A DNA stretch of 36,768 nucleotides, taken from positions 1 through 36,768 of the forward strand of contig CABUAT010000020.1 of assembly GCA_902489665.1 (NCBI GenBank). Direction: 5' to 3'. The notes beneath the pieces were generated by a model, which had not been told where the DNA came from, ran no database searches, and was given only the letters and a program-made list of their open reading frames with translations. A program made the position numbers and the translations under genes. The DNA is from an uncultured Collinsella sp. (lineage in GTDB: Bacteria > Actinomycetota > Coriobacteriia > Coriobacteriales > Coriobacteriaceae). Positions 6,119 through 13,559 of the stretch are shown here, in pieces; positions within the stretch are counted from its first letter, which is position 1; every line of letters starts with the position of its first letter.

Positions 6119-7357
6119 ATGACAAAAGACGATAGGCAAGCGTTCGAGGTGCCCGATCGGCTCTTTGAATACGTGAGGTCGGTCGTCGACAACCGCGCGC
6201 TTGCAACGGTGCTGCTCTTTTTGCTGAGCCTGCTGCTGATTGGCATCGACAACATCGTCGGAATCTTGGCGGTGCTGCTTGTCGGCTTTTTGCTGATCGA
6301 TCGATTTGAGATCGTGTGCCGCTGCGTGGTGATTGGCGGCGCCGCGTGGGCCATGACGTTGGCGATTGGCGCCATGGCGCTCGGCGGCATCGAAGGGCCG
6401 GTGCTGTTCGATGCCGGCTTTGTATTCAACATGCTTGGCTTTGTGCTGGCGCTTGCCGCGTGCGTGCTGTTCTTGTGTGGCCGCGCCCTGTACTACCAGG
6501 GCTACGAGCAGGGCGAGCAGCATGCCGATTGTGTGCTGGCCGCTCGTATTCAAGATCGCCTGATCGATCACCCCGACACCTGGGATAACATCGACGGCGA
6601 CTTCTTGGAGGTCGAGGGCGCCCTTAACCGCGTGCGTGACCGTGAGCGCAAGGTGCAGCAAGCTCTGCGTGACGAGTCGCATCGCAAGGACGATTTGGTC
6701 ACGTACTTGGCACATGACCTACGCACCCCGCTTGCCAGTGTGGTGGGCTATCTTTCGCTGCTGCAAGAGGCTCCCGAGCTGCCGGTTGAGCAACGTGCGC
6801 ACTTTACGGGCGTGGCGCTCGACAAGGCGCACCGGCTCGATACGCTCATCGAAGAGTTCTTCGATATCACGCGTTTTGACTTCCACGATATCGTGCTCAC
6901 GCGCGGCTATGTTGATCTGGGGTTGCTGCTGGCTCAGGTGACTGACGAGTTCTATCCCATCCTCAACGAGCAGCATAAGGAAGTCCAAGTTGATATTCGC
7001 GAGGACCTGACGGTGCTCGTGGATGGCGACAAAATGGCTCGCGTGTTCAACAACATCATGAAAAACGCTATTGCCTATAGCTATGAGGGCTCGACCATCA
7101 CGATCGAGGCCAGACGCCGGGACGGCGGTGGCGTGCGCGTGCGCTTTATCAATCAGGGCGATCCCATCCCTGAGGCAAAGCTCAAGGTGATCTTTGAGAA
7201 GTTCTATCGCCTGGATGCGGCGCGTGCGACCAATCGCGGTGGTGCCGGTCTGGGCCTTGCTATTGCCAAGGAGATCATCACGGCACACGGCGGTACCGTT
7301 GCATGTGAATCGACGCCCGAACACACGATATTCACCATCGAGCTGCCCGCCGCATAG
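6119..7357 (+). CDS. Membrane sensor histidine kinase, VanS-like
   Basis: A 412-residue histidine kinase partnered with the regulator just upstream (26-nt gap). Four hydrophobic helices fall at about residues 27-43, 46-62, 69-90 and 100-121, with almost no extracellular loop. The sensor is therefore probably intramembrane rather than a large external domain. The dimerisation and phospho-acceptor site is AHDLRTPLASVVGYL with H199, of the VanS HDLRTP type. The ATP-binding domain has an N box (FNNIMKNAIAY, N312/N316) and G box (GGAGLGLAIAKEI, 374-386). A GAGG site lies 8 nt before the ATG. VanS itself usually has two membrane helices and an external loop, so the four-helix arrangement differs from it. 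Confidence 0.92.
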   Translation: MTKDDRQAFEVPDRLFEYVRSVVDNRALATVLLFLLSLLLIGIDNIVGILAVLLVGFLLIDRFEIVCRCVVIGGAAWAMTLAIGAMALGGIEGPVLFDAGFVFNMLGFVLALAACVLFLCGRALYYQGYEQGEQHADCVLAARIQDRLIDHPDTWDNIDGDFLEVEGALNRVRDRERKVQQALRDESHRKDDLVTYLAHDLRTPLASVVGYLSLLQEAPELPVEQRAHFTGVALDKAHRLDTLIEEFFDITRFDFHDIVLTRGYVDLGLLLAQVTDEFYPILNEQHKEVQVDIREDLTVLVDGDKMARVFNNIMKNAIAYSYEGSTITIEARRRDGGGVRVRFINQGDPIPEAKLKVIFEKFYRLDAARATNRGGAGLGLAIAKEIITAHGGTVACESTPEHTIFTIELPAA

Positions 7358-7378
7358 CCAGCGTGCCCTTACAAACAC

Positions 7379-7405
7379 TTGACAATGTGCTCACGTGCGT
7401 ATGAG
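7379..7405 (+). promoter_or_regulatory. Candidate promoter of pstB
   Basis: A perfect TTGACA (7379-7384), but the nearest -10-like hexamer, TATGAG (7400-7405), is only 15 nt away. Another -10-like TACTAT is at 7416-7421. The short repeats TATCGATA and GATATCGATAT just before the gene may be operator sequence. I cannot identify a Pho box by eye. Confidence 0.35.
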
Positions 7406-7460
7406 CCACGATTCCTACTATCGATACTGCTGAATTGATATCGATATGGAGGTATGCGGT

Positions 7461-8336
7461 ATGACGGCTGCTGCGGCGATGGAGCCTACAGAGCTTGAGG
7501 AGCTCATGGAGGCGCAGGCTGAGGCCGCGCACGAGCGCGAGGTTGGGGATGCGACTCGCCCCACGGCAGAGGATCTTGCCGCCTCGTCGACGCGCATCGA
7601 CGTCGAGGGCCTCGACCTGTTCTATGGCGACCATCATGCGCTCAAGGACGTGAATATCAAGATCCGCGACAAGCAGATCACCTCGTTCATCGGGCCTTCG
7701 GGCTGCGGAAAGTCAACGTTGCTGCGCTGCTTTAACCGCATGAACGACGGCATCAAGGATTGCCGCATCGAGGGCAAGATTGCGCTCGATGGTCAAGATA
7801 TCCTGGGCGATTACGACATCTGCCGCCTTCGCCAGCGCGTGGGCATGGTGTTTCAGCGCCCCAACCCGTTTCCCATGAGCATCTACGACAACGTCGCGTA
7901 CGGTCCTCGCGGCATGGGAGTGCGTGACCGCGTCGTGCTCGATGAGCTGGTCGAGGACTCCCTGCGTCGCGCTGCCCTGTGGGACGAGGTCAAGGACAAG
8001 CTCAAAGAGTCGGGCCTGGGTCTTTCGGGTGGACAGCAGCAGCGCCTGTGCATCGCCCGCGCGCTTGCCGTGCAGCCCGACATTCTGCTGATGGACGAGC
8101 CGACCTCGGCACTCGACCCTGTGTCGACGCTGGTGGTTGAGCAGCTGGCCTGCGAGCTCAAGGAGACATGCACGCTCGTGGTCGTGACGCACAACATGCA
8201 GCAGGCCGCGCGTATTTCCGATTCGGTCGCGTTTTTCTTGCTGGGTGAGTTGGTGGAGCACGCGCCCACCGCGCAGCTCTTTAAAAATCCGACCGATCCG
8301 CGCACGGCGGATTATTTGACGGGACGTTTTGGCTGA
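7461..8336 (+). CDS. pstB: Phosphate ABC transporter ATP-binding protein PstB
   Basis: The ATPase of the high-affinity phosphate importer. Walker A is GPSGCGKST (residues 78-86), Q-loop glutamine 132, signature LSGGQQQR (188-195), Walker B ILLMDEPT (208-215) and the switch histidine VTHN H244. The PstB-specific FQRPNPFPMSIYDNV stretch is present. The ATG at 7461 has a perfect GGAGGT 7 nt upstream; the ATG at 7446 lies at the Shine-Dalgarno site itself and is unlikely. About 40 acidic, low-complexity N-terminal residues precede the ABC domain, longer than in most PstB proteins. No pstS, pstC, pstA or phoU is adjacent, so the rest of the importer must be elsewhere. A PhoB/PhoR-like pair follows directly. 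Confidence 0.93.
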   Translation: MTAAAAMEPTELEELMEAQAEAAHEREVGDATRPTAEDLAASSTRIDVEGLDLFYGDHHALKDVNIKIRDKQITSFIGPSGCGKSTLLRCFNRMNDGIKDCRIEGKIALDGQDILGDYDICRLRQRVGMVFQRPNPFPMSIYDNVAYGPRGMGVRDRVVLDELVEDSLRRAALWDEVKDKLKESGLGLSGGQQQRLCIARALAVQPDILLMDEPTSALDPVSTLVVEQLACELKETCTLVVVTHNMQQAARISDSVAFFLLGELVEHAPTAQLFKNPTDPRTADYLTGRFG

Positions 8337-8346
8337 TACCATCTAG

Positions 8347-8360
8347 TAAAGGTACCTTTA
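8347..8360 (+). promoter_or_regulatory. 14-nt perfect palindrome before the PhoB-like gene
   Basis: TAAAGGTACCTTTA, perfectly self-complementary, in the 64-nt gap between pstB and the response regulator. A -10-like TAAGAT follows at 8365-8370. It may be an operator for autoregulation; the length is too short for an efficient terminator and no T-tract follows. Confidence 0.4.
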
Positions 8361-8400
8361 GGGTTAAGATGCGGTCATGCCGGCCGCAAAGGGGTTCAAC

Positions 8401-9129
8401 ATGATCTATTACGTCGAGGACGATGACAACATCAGGGATTTGACGGTCTATGCGCTGCGCAAGCAGGGAATCGAGGCCGAGGGCTTTTCGTGCGACGGCG
8501 AGTTTAAGGCCGCCGTGGCGCGACGGGTACCCGATGCTGTCCTGCTCGACATCATGCTGCCCGATACCGATGGTTTGGCGATTATGCGTCGCCTGCGCGC
8601 CGACCGCCTGACGGCGACGGTGCCCATCATGATGCTTACTGCCAAGGACACCGAGCTCGACAAGGTGATGGCGCTCGATGGCGGTGCCGACGATTACCTG
8701 ACTAAACCCTTCTCGCTCATGGAGCTCGCCAGCCGCTGCCGCGCACTGCTGCGTCGCGGCGGCATGGTCAAGCAGGCGAGCGATGTGCTCAGCGTGGGCG
8801 ACATCGTGCTCTCGCCCAGCCATCGCGAGGTGACCGTTGCCGGCGAGCCGCTTAAGCTCACCCTGCGCGAGTTCGACCTGCTCGAGTACCTCATGCGCAA
8901 GCCCGGCGTGGTTTTTACCCGCGAGTCGTTGCTGCAGAGCGTATGGGGTTGGGACTTCGACGGCGGTTCGCGCACCGTTGACGTGCACGTGCAGACGCTT
9001 CGCCAAAAACTGGGCGAGCATGCCAGCGCCATCGAGACCGTGCGCGGCGTGGGCTACCGCTTGGCCGAGCCTTCTGCCGGTGATGGTGCCGAAGGTGACG
9101 ACACCGCGGCCACCGCATCGGAGGAGTAA
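8401..9129 (+). CDS. PhoB/PhoP-type OmpR-family response regulator
   Basis: A 242-residue response regulator. Receiver residues: acidic pocket D7-D9, phospho-acceptor D50 (VLLDIMLPDTDG), T80 and K102 (DDYLTKPF). The winged-helix output domain ends GVGYRLAEP, followed by an acidic tail. I chose the ATG at 8401 because AAGGGG lies 6 nt upstream; the in-frame ATG at 8377 lacks a site. Position after pstB and before a PhoR-like kinase suggests the phosphate-starvation regulator, but OmpR-family regulators are too alike to fix this from sequence alone. Confidence 0.9.
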   Translation: MIYYVEDDDNIRDLTVYALRKQGIEAEGFSCDGEFKAAVARRVPDAVLLDIMLPDTDGLAIMRRLRADRLTATVPIMMLTAKDTELDKVMALDGGADDYLTKPFSLMELASRCRALLRRGGMVKQASDVLSVGDIVLSPSHREVTVAGEPLKLTLREFDLLEYLMRKPGVVFTRESLLQSVWGWDFDGGSRTVDVHVQTLRQKLGEHASAIETVRGVGYRLAEPSAGDGAEGDDTAATASEE

Positions 9130-9132
9130 CCC

Positions 9133-10557
9133 GTGGTCTTCGCCCCCCAGGGAAAACATACGCTGTCGCACCGCGTTTTTGTGACGATCTTTGTCTGCGC
9201 CATGGCGGTTATCGTGGCGTTTACGGTGCTGGGTGCGTTCTTTGTGCAAAACACCTTGGCGGATGCCACGAGTGCCAATCTGGCGCAGGAAACCGAGCTC
9301 ATTGCTGCCGCTCTCGACGAACAGCAGGAGCCCATCCCGTTCTTGCGTAGTCTCGATCGCGAGGACTTGCGCATCACGCTGATTAACAAGGATGGATCGG
9401 TTGCCTACGACAACGAGGCGTCGCCTTCCGCACTGCCCAACCATGGCGATCGCCCCGAGGTCATCGAGGCCTTTGAGAGTGGTTTGGGTTCCGCGGAGCG
9501 CGCAAGCTCTACGCTCGACGAGATTATGCTGTATCGCGCCGTCGCCCTTGATAACGGCCAGGTTGTCCGCTTGGCGCAGGCCCAGCCTGGCGTTGCGGCG
9601 ATTTTGCTGTCGATGGTGGCGCCGATGCTGCTTATCGCAGCAGCGGGTGCGGTACTCTCGTTTTTTATGGCGCGCCGCGAGTCCCGTGCCATCATCGCGC
9701 CGTTGCAAGAGGTGGATTTGGACCACCCACGCCGTAGCTATGAGCACGCCTATGCCGAGATGGTCCCCATGCTTGAGCGTATCGAGTCGCAGCGCCAGGA
9801 ACTCAAGCGCCAAATGGCGGTGCTAGCGGACAACGACCGTATGCGCCGCGAGTTCACGGCGAATATCACCCATGAGCTCAAGACGCCGCTTACGGCGATT
9901 TCGGGCTATGCCGAGCTCATCGCAAACGGCATGGTCGAGGGCGAGGGCGACCTGCGCAACTTTGGCGGTCGCATCTATCGTGAGGCGGGCCGCTTGGCAG
10001 CGCTTGTCAACGATATCCTTACGCTGTCTAACTTGGACGAGGCCGAGCGTGCAACTGAGGGCGAGGCGGTGCCCATTGGTTCCACGGAGCCTATTGAGCT
10101 CTCGCGTGCCATCTACGCGGTTGAGCAGCGTCTTGAACAGGTCGCCCGTCAGGCGAATGTGACGATAAGTCATGAGACCAAGCCTGTGGTCATCGAAGGC
10201 GTGTCGCGCTTGATTGACGAGCTCATCTATAATCTGGCGAGCAACGCCATCCGCTACAATCGACCCGGCGGTACGGTTACGCTGCAGTGCGACACCAACG
10301 ACGAAGGCCATCCGTTCCTTGCGGTCGCCGACACGGGAATCGGTATCGCGCCTGAAGAACAGGGCAAGGTATTTGAGCGGTTCTATCGCGTGGACAAGAG
10401 TAGGTCCAAGGCGCGCGGCGGAACCGGTCTGGGGCTTGCCATTGTCAAGCATGCGGCCCTGTATCATCACGCCACGCTCGATCTGTCGAGCGAGTTGGGC
10501 GTGGGAACCACCATTACGGTGACGTTTCCCATACAGCAGGACGAGCCATTCGCATAG
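9133..10557 (+). CDS. PhoR/PhoP-partner type membrane histidine kinase
   Basis: A 474-residue sensor kinase. Transmembrane helices at about 13-38 and 156-179 flank an extracellular domain of about 115 residues containing a PAS-like segment (LRITLINKDGSVAYDNE). The phospho-acceptor motif is FTANITHELKTPLTAISGYAE with H247. The N box (IYNLASNAIRYN) and G boxes (ADTGIGIAPE, GGTGLGLAIVKH) are intact. The GTG start at 9133 has GGAGGAG 6 nt upstream, lying across the stop codon of the upstream gene (3-nt gap), so the pair is translationally linked. Domain order and context fit the PhoR role of sensing phosphate through the Pst system; the direct partner is the regulator before it. Confidence 0.9.
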   Translation: MVFAPQGKHTLSHRVFVTIFVCAMAVIVAFTVLGAFFVQNTLADATSANLAQETELIAAALDEQQEPIPFLRSLDREDLRITLINKDGSVAYDNEASPSALPNHGDRPEVIEAFESGLGSAERASSTLDEIMLYRAVALDNGQVVRLAQAQPGVAAILLSMVAPMLLIAAAGAVLSFFMARRESRAIIAPLQEVDLDHPRRSYEHAYAEMVPMLERIESQRQELKRQMAVLADNDRMRREFTANITHELKTPLTAISGYAELIANGMVEGEGDLRNFGGRIYREAGRLAALVNDILTLSNLDEAERATEGEAVPIGSTEPIELSRAIYAVEQRLEQVARQANVTISHETKPVVIEGVSRLIDELIYNLASNAIRYNRPGGTVTLQCDTNDEGHPFLAVADTGIGIAPEEQGKVFERFYRVDKSRSKARGGTGLGLAIVKHAALYHHATLDLSSELGVGTTITVTFPIQQDEPFA

Positions 10558-10582
10558 CGATACAACATAGGTATTGATGTAG

Positions 10583-10616
10583 ACGCCGCATTTGACTTTC
10601 GGGTGCGGCGTTGTTG
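10583..10616 (+). terminator. Terminator after the PhoR-like kinase
   Basis: ACGCCGCA (10583-10590) pairs perfectly with TGCGGCGT (10604-10611) around a 13-nt loop, followed by a weak T-rich tail (TGTTGTG). It separates the phosphate cluster from the cps-like genes. Confidence 0.65.
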
Positions 10617-10676
10617 TGCAATTTTACGATTGCTTCCGACATTTTTACAGGAGAGCCTGTTTCTTATGTATAGAGT

Positions 10677-10705
10677 TTGGTCTCGGTAAAAAGATGCGAT
10701 AACAT
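10677..10705 (+). promoter_or_regulatory. Candidate promoter of the cps-like operon
   Basis: TTGGTC (10677-10682), 17-nt spacer, TAACAT (10700-10705), about 40 nt of leader before the first gene. Each hexamer is a partial match. Confidence 0.4.
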
Positions 10706-10752
10706 ACGGACAGTTTTGTCAATCCGAACTGGGGAAATGAAAGGCAAGCTGC

Positions 10753-11409
10753 ATGACCCTTCTCGAACTGTTCCAGCTGCTGAAGAAGCACCTCAAGCTG
10801 GTCATCACCCTTCCGGTGGTCTGCGCGATCGCCATGGGCATCGTGTCCTTCGCCGCGATGGACAACACCTATACCGCGACGACGAGCATGTACATTCTCG
10901 CCAAGACCGACGATAGCGGCCAGATGAGCTACAACGATCTCTCGGCGAGCCAGATGCTTTCCAACGATATCGCCACGCTGCTGGATAGCGATAGCGTTAA
11001 GAGCGGCGCCGCCAAGGAACTGGGCCTCACCGATCTGGATGACTACAAGGTGTCTGTTTCCTCCGAGACCACCACGCGTGTCATTACGCTTTCGGTTACC
11101 GGCACCGATGCCAAGGAGACGGCTGAGGTCGCAAAGGCCATAGCTAGCTCGGTGAGTACGGTCGCTCAGAACGTCGGCGCTGCCCAGAGCATCAACGTTA
11201 TCGACGAGGCTAAGACCCCCGAAGCCCCCAGCGGCCCCAAGCGCACGCTGTATATTGCCGTCGCGTTCCTCGCCGGTATCTTTATCGCAGTCGCCTATGT
11301 CGTTTTGGCAGACATGCTCAATACCCGCATCCGCGGTGCCGAAGAGGCGGAAGAGCTCCTGGGCATTCCCGTTGTTGGCCGAATTCCGGCTATGAAAGGT
11401 GGTAAATAG
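10753..11409 (+). CDS. Polysaccharide chain-length/co-polymerase protein (Wzz/CpsC/CapA family)
   Basis: A 218-residue Wzz-domain membrane protein. A cytoplasmic N-terminus is followed by a first membrane helix at about residues 15-36. An extracellular domain of about 125 residues then leads to a second helix at about 165-188, just after the proline-rich APSGPKR motif typical of the family. The C-terminal segment (RGAEEAEELLGIPVVGRIP) is the activator region that contacts the partner tyrosine kinase. AAAGG lies 8 nt before the ATG. It is the first gene of a three-gene set with the kinase 2 nt downstream. In Gram-positive bacteria this protein sets chain length of capsule or exopolysaccharide and activates the kinase. 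Confidence 0.92.
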   Translation: MTLLELFQLLKKHLKLVITLPVVCAIAMGIVSFAAMDNTYTATTSMYILAKTDDSGQMSYNDLSASQMLSNDIATLLDSDSVKSGAAKELGLTDLDDYKVSVSSETTTRVITLSVTGTDAKETAEVAKAIASSVSTVAQNVGAAQSINVIDEAKTPEAPSGPKRTLYIAVAFLAGIFIAVAYVVLADMLNTRIRGAEEAEELLGIPVVGRIPAMKGGK

Positions 11410-11411
11410 GC

Positions 11412-12149
11412 ATGGCTAAGGCAAAGAACACCGATAAGCTCGTTGTACAGAATGCCGCCAAGACCCTTCTGGCCAACATCCGCTTTGCGAGCGTGGACGA
11501 CCCCATTCGCACCATCACCGTTACGTCCTCGATTCCCAACGAGGGCAAGTCTACGGTTTCCATCAACCTTGCCCAGGCTATCGCCACCAGCGGCAAGAGC
11601 GTCCTGCTGGTCGAGGCTGATATGCGTCGCAGGTCCCTTGCCGATATGCTCGGCGTCCGCTCCCGCGGCGGACTCTATGCAGTCCTTTCCGAGCAGGTTT
11701 CTATTGACCAGGCGATTGTCGAGACGGGTCAGAAGAACTTCTACTTCCTCGATGCCGAGCCGCATATTCCCAATCCTGCCGACATCATCGTCTCTCACCG
11801 CTTTGCCAAGCTGGTAAAGGCACTGTCCGCCAAGTTCCAGTACGTCATCTTTGATGCTCCCCCGGTCGGCACCTTCATCGATGCTGCCGAGATCGCAAGT
11901 CTGACCGACGGTGCGCTTTTTGTCGTGCGTGAGGATTTCACCAAGCGCGAGGAGGCGCTCAACGCCATCGGTCAGCTTAAGAAGTCCGAGAAGGTCAAGC
12001 TCATTGGTACCGTTATGAACTACTGCGAGACCGAGACCAGCGAGTACTACTACTCCTACTACACCAAGGACGGTAAGAAGGTGAAGAAGGGCTCCGACGA
12101 TCAGGGGACTTCCAAAAAGGGCATCTTCACCAACCGAGCAAACGTTTAG
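11412..12149 (+). CDS. Bacterial tyrosine (BY) kinase, CpsD/CapB family
   Basis: A 245-residue cytoplasmic BY-kinase. The modified Walker A is SSIPNEGKST (39-48), Walker A' is LLVEADMRR (65-73) and Walker B is YVIFDAPP (144-151). The C-terminal tail has the tyrosine cluster EYYYSYYTKDGKK (Y212-214, Y216, Y217), the autophosphorylation site of this family. It starts 2 nt after the chain-length gene, matching the split Gram-positive arrangement in which the activator and kinase are separate proteins. Phosphorylation cycles of the tail control polymer assembly; the phosphatase gene follows. Confidence 0.94.
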   Translation: MAKAKNTDKLVVQNAAKTLLANIRFASVDDPIRTITVTSSIPNEGKSTVSINLAQAIATSGKSVLLVEADMRRRSLADMLGVRSRGGLYAVLSEQVSIDQAIVETGQKNFYFLDAEPHIPNPADIIVSHRFAKLVKALSAKFQYVIFDAPPVGTFIDAAEIASLTDGALFVVREDFTKREEALNAIGQLKKSEKVKLIGTVMNYCETETSEYYYSYYTKDGKKVKKGSDDQGTSKKGIFTNRANV

Positions 12150-12166
12150 TTGATTAAGGCTGACCT

Positions 12167-12817
12167 ATGCGTGACATTCATTGCCATATCTTGCCGGGTG
12201 TAGACGACGGCGCCGCCGATCTCGATGAGAGCTTGGCGATGCTCGAGGCTGCCAAGCGGGCCGGTGTAACCAGAATCGTTTGCACTCCTCACTGCCGTGA
12301 TCCCTATTTTGATTACGACAAGATGTGGGATGCCTTTGAGCTGCTGCGTGATAACGCTGACGGTTTTCCGCTCCAGATGGGCTTCGAGGTCAACCATCGA
12401 AAGCTCGTTGAGCTTGGTATCGATGCCGCGGAGCACTTGCATTTCGATGGGACCAACGAGTTTCTGCTCGAGCTTTCGACGCATGCCGATGCGTATGCGT
12501 TTAGAGAGTACGAGAACACGATTTACGATTTGCAGTGCCGTGGCTACCAGGTGATCATCGCTCATCCTGAGCGCTATCGTGCGGTTCAAAAGGATGTAAG
12601 CGTGGCGGAGCGCCTGGTCGATATGGGCTGCAAGCTGCAGGCTTCGGCGGACTTTATTGCCGGCGGTCGATTTGGTCGCGAGAAAAAGCCGGCACAGCGC
12701 CTGTTCGATCAGAACCTGTACAGCTTCATCGCGAGCGATGCCCATAACGTGGGTCATTACGACTGCCTGGCGAAGGCTCGCGCGAAGTATAGCGTGCGCG
12801 GAGCTCATTTTCGCTAA
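12167..12817 (+). CDS. PHP-family protein-tyrosine phosphatase, CpsB/CapC/YwqE-like
   Basis: A 216-residue metal-dependent phosphatase of the PHP family that dephosphorylates the tyrosine cluster of the CpsD-type kinase. The diagnostic N-terminal motif is MRDIHCHILPGVDDGA (H5, H7). Further metal ligands sit in CTPHCRD, the mid-protein FEVNH stretch, IIAHPER and SDAHN near the C-terminus. It begins 17 nt after the kinase gene, so the three genes form one operon. The order C-D-B differs from the streptococcal cpsB-C-D order but the set is complete. Confidence 0.94.
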   Translation: MRDIHCHILPGVDDGAADLDESLAMLEAAKRAGVTRIVCTPHCRDPYFDYDKMWDAFELLRDNADGFPLQMGFEVNHRKLVELGIDAAEHLHFDGTNEFLLELSTHADAYAFREYENTIYDLQCRGYQVIIAHPERYRAVQKDVSVAERLVDMGCKLQASADFIAGGRFGREKKPAQRLFDQNLYSFIASDAHNVGHYDCLAKARAKYSVRGAHFR

Positions 12818-12856
12818 TATCTGTCCCTAACGTTCGCATTGAATGAAAGGGCAGCC

Positions 12857-13357
12857 ATGGATATCCAACTTAAGACGGGATGCTTTGATGACGCGGCGTT
12901 GGTGCGCCGCGTCATTTTTATGGACGAGCAAGGCTACGAGAATGAGTTCGACGCTATCGACGAGGATCCAAACTGCATTCATGTGACGCTCTATGTAGAC
13001 GGCGAGCTTGCCGGTTGCTCGCGCGTGTTTCCCGAAGAGCTTGAGCGCGTGGCTGACGCAGAGGCCCCGGTGTTGCCGGCATGCGACATGGACGAAGGCG
13101 TTGCGGCGGGGGAGACCTACATTATGGGGCGCGTCGCCGTGCTGCCGGCTATGCGTCGTCGCGGACTGGCGAGTGCGATCGTCGAGGCCAGTGCTTCGTG
13201 TGCACGCGATGCCGGCGCTAAGCTTATTAAGCTGCATGCGCAGGAATACGTGTTGCCGCTCTATGCAAAGGCGGGCTACACGCAAATTGCCCCGGTAGAT
13301 TACGAAGACGAGGGCCAGCCCCATGTCTGGATGGCCAAGCGCGTAGATGGCAGATAG
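12857..13357 (+). CDS. GNAT-family N-acetyltransferase
   Basis: A 166-residue acetyl-CoA-dependent acetyltransferase. The acetyl-CoA binding motif is GRVAVLPAMRRRGLASAIVEA in the middle of the protein (pattern V-x-P-x-x-R-x-x-G). The C-terminal LHAQEYVLPLYAKAGY is the usual strand-helix end of the fold. The overall arrangement resembles ElaA-type small GNATs. The ATG at 12857 has AAAGGG 5 nt upstream, whereas the earlier in-frame ATG at 12839 has none. Substrate unknown; no functional link to the cps-like genes is evident, although they lie only 39 nt upstream. Confidence 0.88.
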   Translation: MDIQLKTGCFDDAALVRRVIFMDEQGYENEFDAIDEDPNCIHVTLYVDGELAGCSRVFPEELERVADAEAPVLPACDMDEGVAAGETYIMGRVAVLPAMRRRGLASAIVEASASCARDAGAKLIKLHAQEYVLPLYAKAGYTQIAPVDYEDEGQPHVWMAKRVDGR

Positions 13358-13361
13358 GGAC

Positions 13362-13416
13362 GTTCCTTTTCTGCCGGCAGTTGGGGACGCTCCTTGGCAA
13401 TTGGCGCATCGGAGCG
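13362..13416. repeat. GGGACG-containing intergenic repeat
   Basis: Just after the GNAT stop, GGGACGTTCC (13362) and GGGGACGCTCC (13383) occur as imperfect direct repeats, separated by the palindrome TGCCGGCA. CGCTCC (13388-13393) also pairs with GGAGCG (13411-13416). The GGGGACG word recurs in the palindromes at 15.7 and 24.0 kb. Confidence 0.45.
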
Positions 13417-13418
13417 CT

Positions 13419-13529
13419 TAGACATACAGTTTTTCGATTCCGTATGTATATATGCGCGCTAATGGGTTATAAAATCTAAGTCTGAACATAGCAGGTCTGC
13501 GATTCGGCTCGGGCGACCGGGCCGTTTTT
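13419..13529 (+). promoter_or_regulatory. htpG leader: inverted repeat, -10-like sites and terminator-like hairpin
   Basis: Upstream of htpG are ACATAC (13422-13427) and GTATGT (13442-13447), a perfect inverted repeat with a 14-nt spacer. It overlaps a TAGACA (13419-13424) and TATGTA (13443-13448) promoter-like pair with 18-nt spacing. Another -10-like TATAAA lies at 13468-13473. Further down, CGGCTCGG (13505-13512) pairs with CCGGGCCG (13517-13524) around a GCGA loop, followed by TTTTT. This has terminator form, within the predicted leader and ending 31 nt before the start codon. No CIRCE element is seen. Confidence 0.4.
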
Positions 13530-13559
13530 GCGGACGGGGGTAGCGCGAAAGGACTGCAC

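Noticed and set aside
5397..7357. A vancomycin-resistance operon
   Set aside because: Only regulator and kinase resemble Van proteins. There is no VanH, D-Ala-D-Lac/Ser ligase or VanX, and the carboxypeptidase is an ordinary secreted S11 enzyme.
8281..9813. A 510-codon minus-strand frame over pstB, the regulator and the kinase
   Set aside because: It spans three well-supported plus-strand genes and has no recognisable domain.
10677..10916. Open frame overlapping the start of the chain-length protein gene
   Set aside because: It is out of frame with the Wzz-family gene, has no ribosome site and crosses the predicted promoter.
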